Origin: an uncultured Phycisphaerales bacterium
GTDB taxonomy: Bacteria; Planctomycetota; Phycisphaerae; Phycisphaerales; SM1A02
Length of the DNA stretch: 64,000 nucleotides
Assembly: GCA_949373145.1 (NCBI GenBank)
Contig: CASICI010000002.1
Coordinates: 1 to 64,000, forward strand
Direction: 5' to 3'
The position numbers were made by a program, and so were the translations under genes. The number at the start of each line of letters is the position of its first letter. Position 1 is the stretch's first letter. The notes beneath the pieces are model-generated. The model saw nothing but the letters and a program-made list of their open reading frames with translations. It had not been told where the DNA came from and made no database searches. Below are positions 62,516 to 64,000 of the stretch, in pieces.

Positions 62516-64000
62516 TCATTCCAGACAGTATGGAATGTAGGCCTTCGAGTTGTATGCCAAGTCTTTTCGCGGGACGACGTTCGCTGCGCAGTCCGGGTTC
62601 CAATAGCCGAGAAGTTCGCCCAGGTCCCTGCCATCAAAAGTACCGCTGCGGTCGATGTCCCACCAGCTGGGCTGGCCCCAGTCGGCAAGCGCAGAGGTGA
62701 GGTCGAGCTCGTCGACTCGACCGTCCAAGTTGCCGTCCCCCGGGCAGTAGGTCTCGGAGAGAAGTGTCTCGAGAAGTTCTGCCTTGAGCTGAGCGAGTAC
62801 CGCGGTCTGGACGGGGGTGAGGTTTTCGAGGTCGAGCATGCTGAAGGAAGTCTCCCGTCCCGGAATGAAGGGGGGGGATGGATCGTTCAGGGCGTAGAAC
62901 TCGATTTGGCAGTTCTGCCCCGAAGCTTCGGTGCAGTCCGGGTATTGCAGGATGATCAGTTTGTACTGATCGCGTCGGATCGTCCACTGGCCCCTCGTCG
63001 GGGCCGTGACGCAGGTTTGCGTGCAGTCCGCGAGACGACAGTTGTCATCGAACGGTGAACCGAAATCAAACCCCTTGAGAATCGGATCGCAGGGATCCGC
63101 TTTCCAGATCTCGTAGTAGTGGCAGTAGCCATACTCACCGAGCCAAATCCCGCCGTTCGCGGTGCACAGCTTCTCCGATGAGATGAGCTGGTCGACGAAC
63201 TGGTTGCCGATGATGCAGCCGCCCGCGATTCCGCCTTCGATCCATTCCGGGGTTTCAGGTGTGGCCGGATATTGCCCCGATTGGTAGAGGGCGATGTTTC
63301 CCTGACGGATGGACCGCCGAGTTGGGTCCGCGAGGTAGGGAGACATCGCTCTGGCATCGAGAAGCCTTCCCGGTGCCCGCTTCTGCACTGCGATTTCAGG
63401 ATCGATGCCCGCACTGCTGCAGAAGAGCTCGAACAGATCGACGACATTCACGGGATGCGCCACCGCGGTCCTGGACCCTCGTTCGACCTCAACGCCTGCA
63501 CCGGCCACCATGCAGGGAACCCAGATGCCGGTCTGGTAGACCGTCTGCTTCGCCTTGGTGGGATCGAAAGGTGGGAAGACCGTGAATCCGTAGCTGCCGT
63601 TGTCGGCCATGACGACCAACTGCACGTTTTGAGCGGCGAGATCCGCGAGCCTGAACCCGTCAGGTCCGATGGTCGCGTATCCGAGATCGACGAGCATCCT
63701 TCCGATGGATTCGTCGGCCTGTTCCATCATGTTCGCGTAGACCTTTCGAAAGGTCGGGACCTGTCCCTCGCTCGCAGGAAGGCTGCAGTCCAGCTTCAAC
63801 CCGCTGTCCTCCATCGCAGACGTCGGGGGTGTCTGGATGGGGGTGTGGGCCGCGGAGTGGGTGACGAAGCACATCCAGCGGTCTCCTGCGTCCTCCCGTT
63901 CGCTGATCCACTCGGCACTGCGGCTTGAGACCCAGTCGGTGATGTACTCGCGTGTGGGTTCGACCAACGGGTACTCGGGTGTGTAGGACCCTTTGGCATC
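62516..64000 (-). CDS. sulfatase/alkaline phosphatase-fold protein with dockerin-type end, 5' end cut off
   Basis: The gene continues past the window end, so the first part with the modified Cys/Ser of sulfatases (CxPxR) is not visible. What is seen: WMCFVTHSAAHTPIQTPP, like the sulfatase substrate-site strand, then MLVDLGYATIGP, VVMADNGSYG with the metal-ligand Asp-Asn, and a later large region with QWTIRRDQYKLIIL, as in sulfatases. The end is a dockerin-type pair (GDGNLDGRVDELDLTSALADW and a second loop with DIDRSGTFDGRDLGELLGYW). It has 494 codons here and must be longer. It is exported and probably acts on sulfated glycans, next to the sialidase. Confidence 0.8.
   Translation of the reverse strand, partial: DAKGSYTPEYPLVEPTREYITDWVSSRSAEWISEREDAGDRWMCFVTHSAAHTPIQTPPTSAMEDSGLKLDCSLPASEGQVPTFRKVYANMMEQADESIGRMLVDLGYATIGPDGFRLADLAAQNVQLVVMADNGSYGFTVFPPFDPTKAKQTVYQTGIWVPCMVAGAGVEVERGSRTAVAHPVNVVDLFELFCSSAGIDPEIAVQKRAPGRLLDARAMSPYLADPTRRSIRQGNIALYQSGQYPATPETPEWIEGGIAGGCIIGNQFVDQLISSEKLCTANGGIWLGEYGYCHYYEIWKADPCDPILKGFDFGSPFDDNCRLADCTQTCVTAPTRGQWTIRRDQYKLIILQYPDCTEASGQNCQIEFYALNDPSPPFIPGRETSFSMLDLENLTPVQTAVLAQLKAELLETLLSETYCPGDGNLDGRVDELDLTSALADWGQPSWWDIDRSGTFDGRDLGELLGYWNPDCAANVVPRKDLAYNSKAYIPYCLE

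Overview
The window looks like a chromosomal segment of a diderm bacterium of the Planctomycetota, most likely class Phycisphaerae (inference). The grounds are a base composition of roughly 60 percent GC by eye, two secreted proteins ending in the short dockerin-type calcium repeats that Phycisphaerae use, LpxA and an OmpH/Skp chaperone (an outer membrane), a single-chain glycyl-tRNA synthetase, and many lineage-type secreted proteins and lipoproteins of unknown role. There is no rRNA, transposase, prophage or CRISPR array; it reads as core chromosome with a few accessory patches.

Layout. 1-1515: 3' part of guaA. 1618-6109: a minus-strand run of dnaA, a secreted HEAT-repeat protein and a DegT-fold protein that lacks the catalytic residues; upstream of dnaA is a gene-free stretch (6110-6870) that could hold the origin. 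6871-17593: a double-GNAT protein, rpmA-obgE plus a membrane protein, two thioredoxin-fold genes, a Na+/H+ antiporter and mutS. 17712-25076: tRNA-Ala, a ZIP transporter with a His-rich repeat, ileS with a free-standing tRNA-binding domain gene, a PpiD/SurA-like protein and rpsD. 25271-33769: purF-like, a metallo-beta-lactamase protein, lpxA, lipB, ompH, lepA, nadD and a nucleoside phosphorylase. 33853-42829: tRNA-Glu, aroB, a ParA ATPase fused to a glycogen-binding-type module with a MinD/FlhG-like partner, a dipeptidase, then a cell-envelope operon of DUF2752, two lipoproteins and a glycosyltransferase-like gene. 42873-46603: amidohydrolase, flavin reductase, an orphan mraZ with its operator, csrA and a NifU-type scaffold. 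46732-51928: a lipoprotein with a JAMM-like metalloprotease domain, an M48 protease, dapF and an M20 peptidase. 52075-56163: an arginine succinyltransferase-type catabolic operon. 56518-64000: VOC protein, a secreted C39-like dockerin protein, glyS-csaA, a sialidase and a dockerin sulfatase cut by the window end.

How the genes work together. Most are housekeeping: replication start, mismatch repair, translation, purine synthesis, lipid A, lipoate and NAD. The accessory part points to a life on exported polysaccharide or glycoprotein (sialidase, sulfatase, dockerin proteins) and on amino acids (astA/astD, peptidases).

A caution applies throughout. At least seven genes that should be intact (guaA, the ZIP gene, ileS, the PpiD-like gene, the JAMM-like gene with its M48 neighbour, dapF, the class III aminotransferase) are broken by single-base frameshifts, with intact codons on both sides. 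This is the pattern of indel errors in an unpolished long-read assembly, so I annotate these loci as single genes rather than pseudogenes. The most interesting loci are the ParA-CBM fusion pair (36058-38867), the JAMM-like lipoprotein (46732-48202), the active-site-less DegT protein (1618-2760) and the hairpin that hides the dnaA ribosome binding site (6075-6109).
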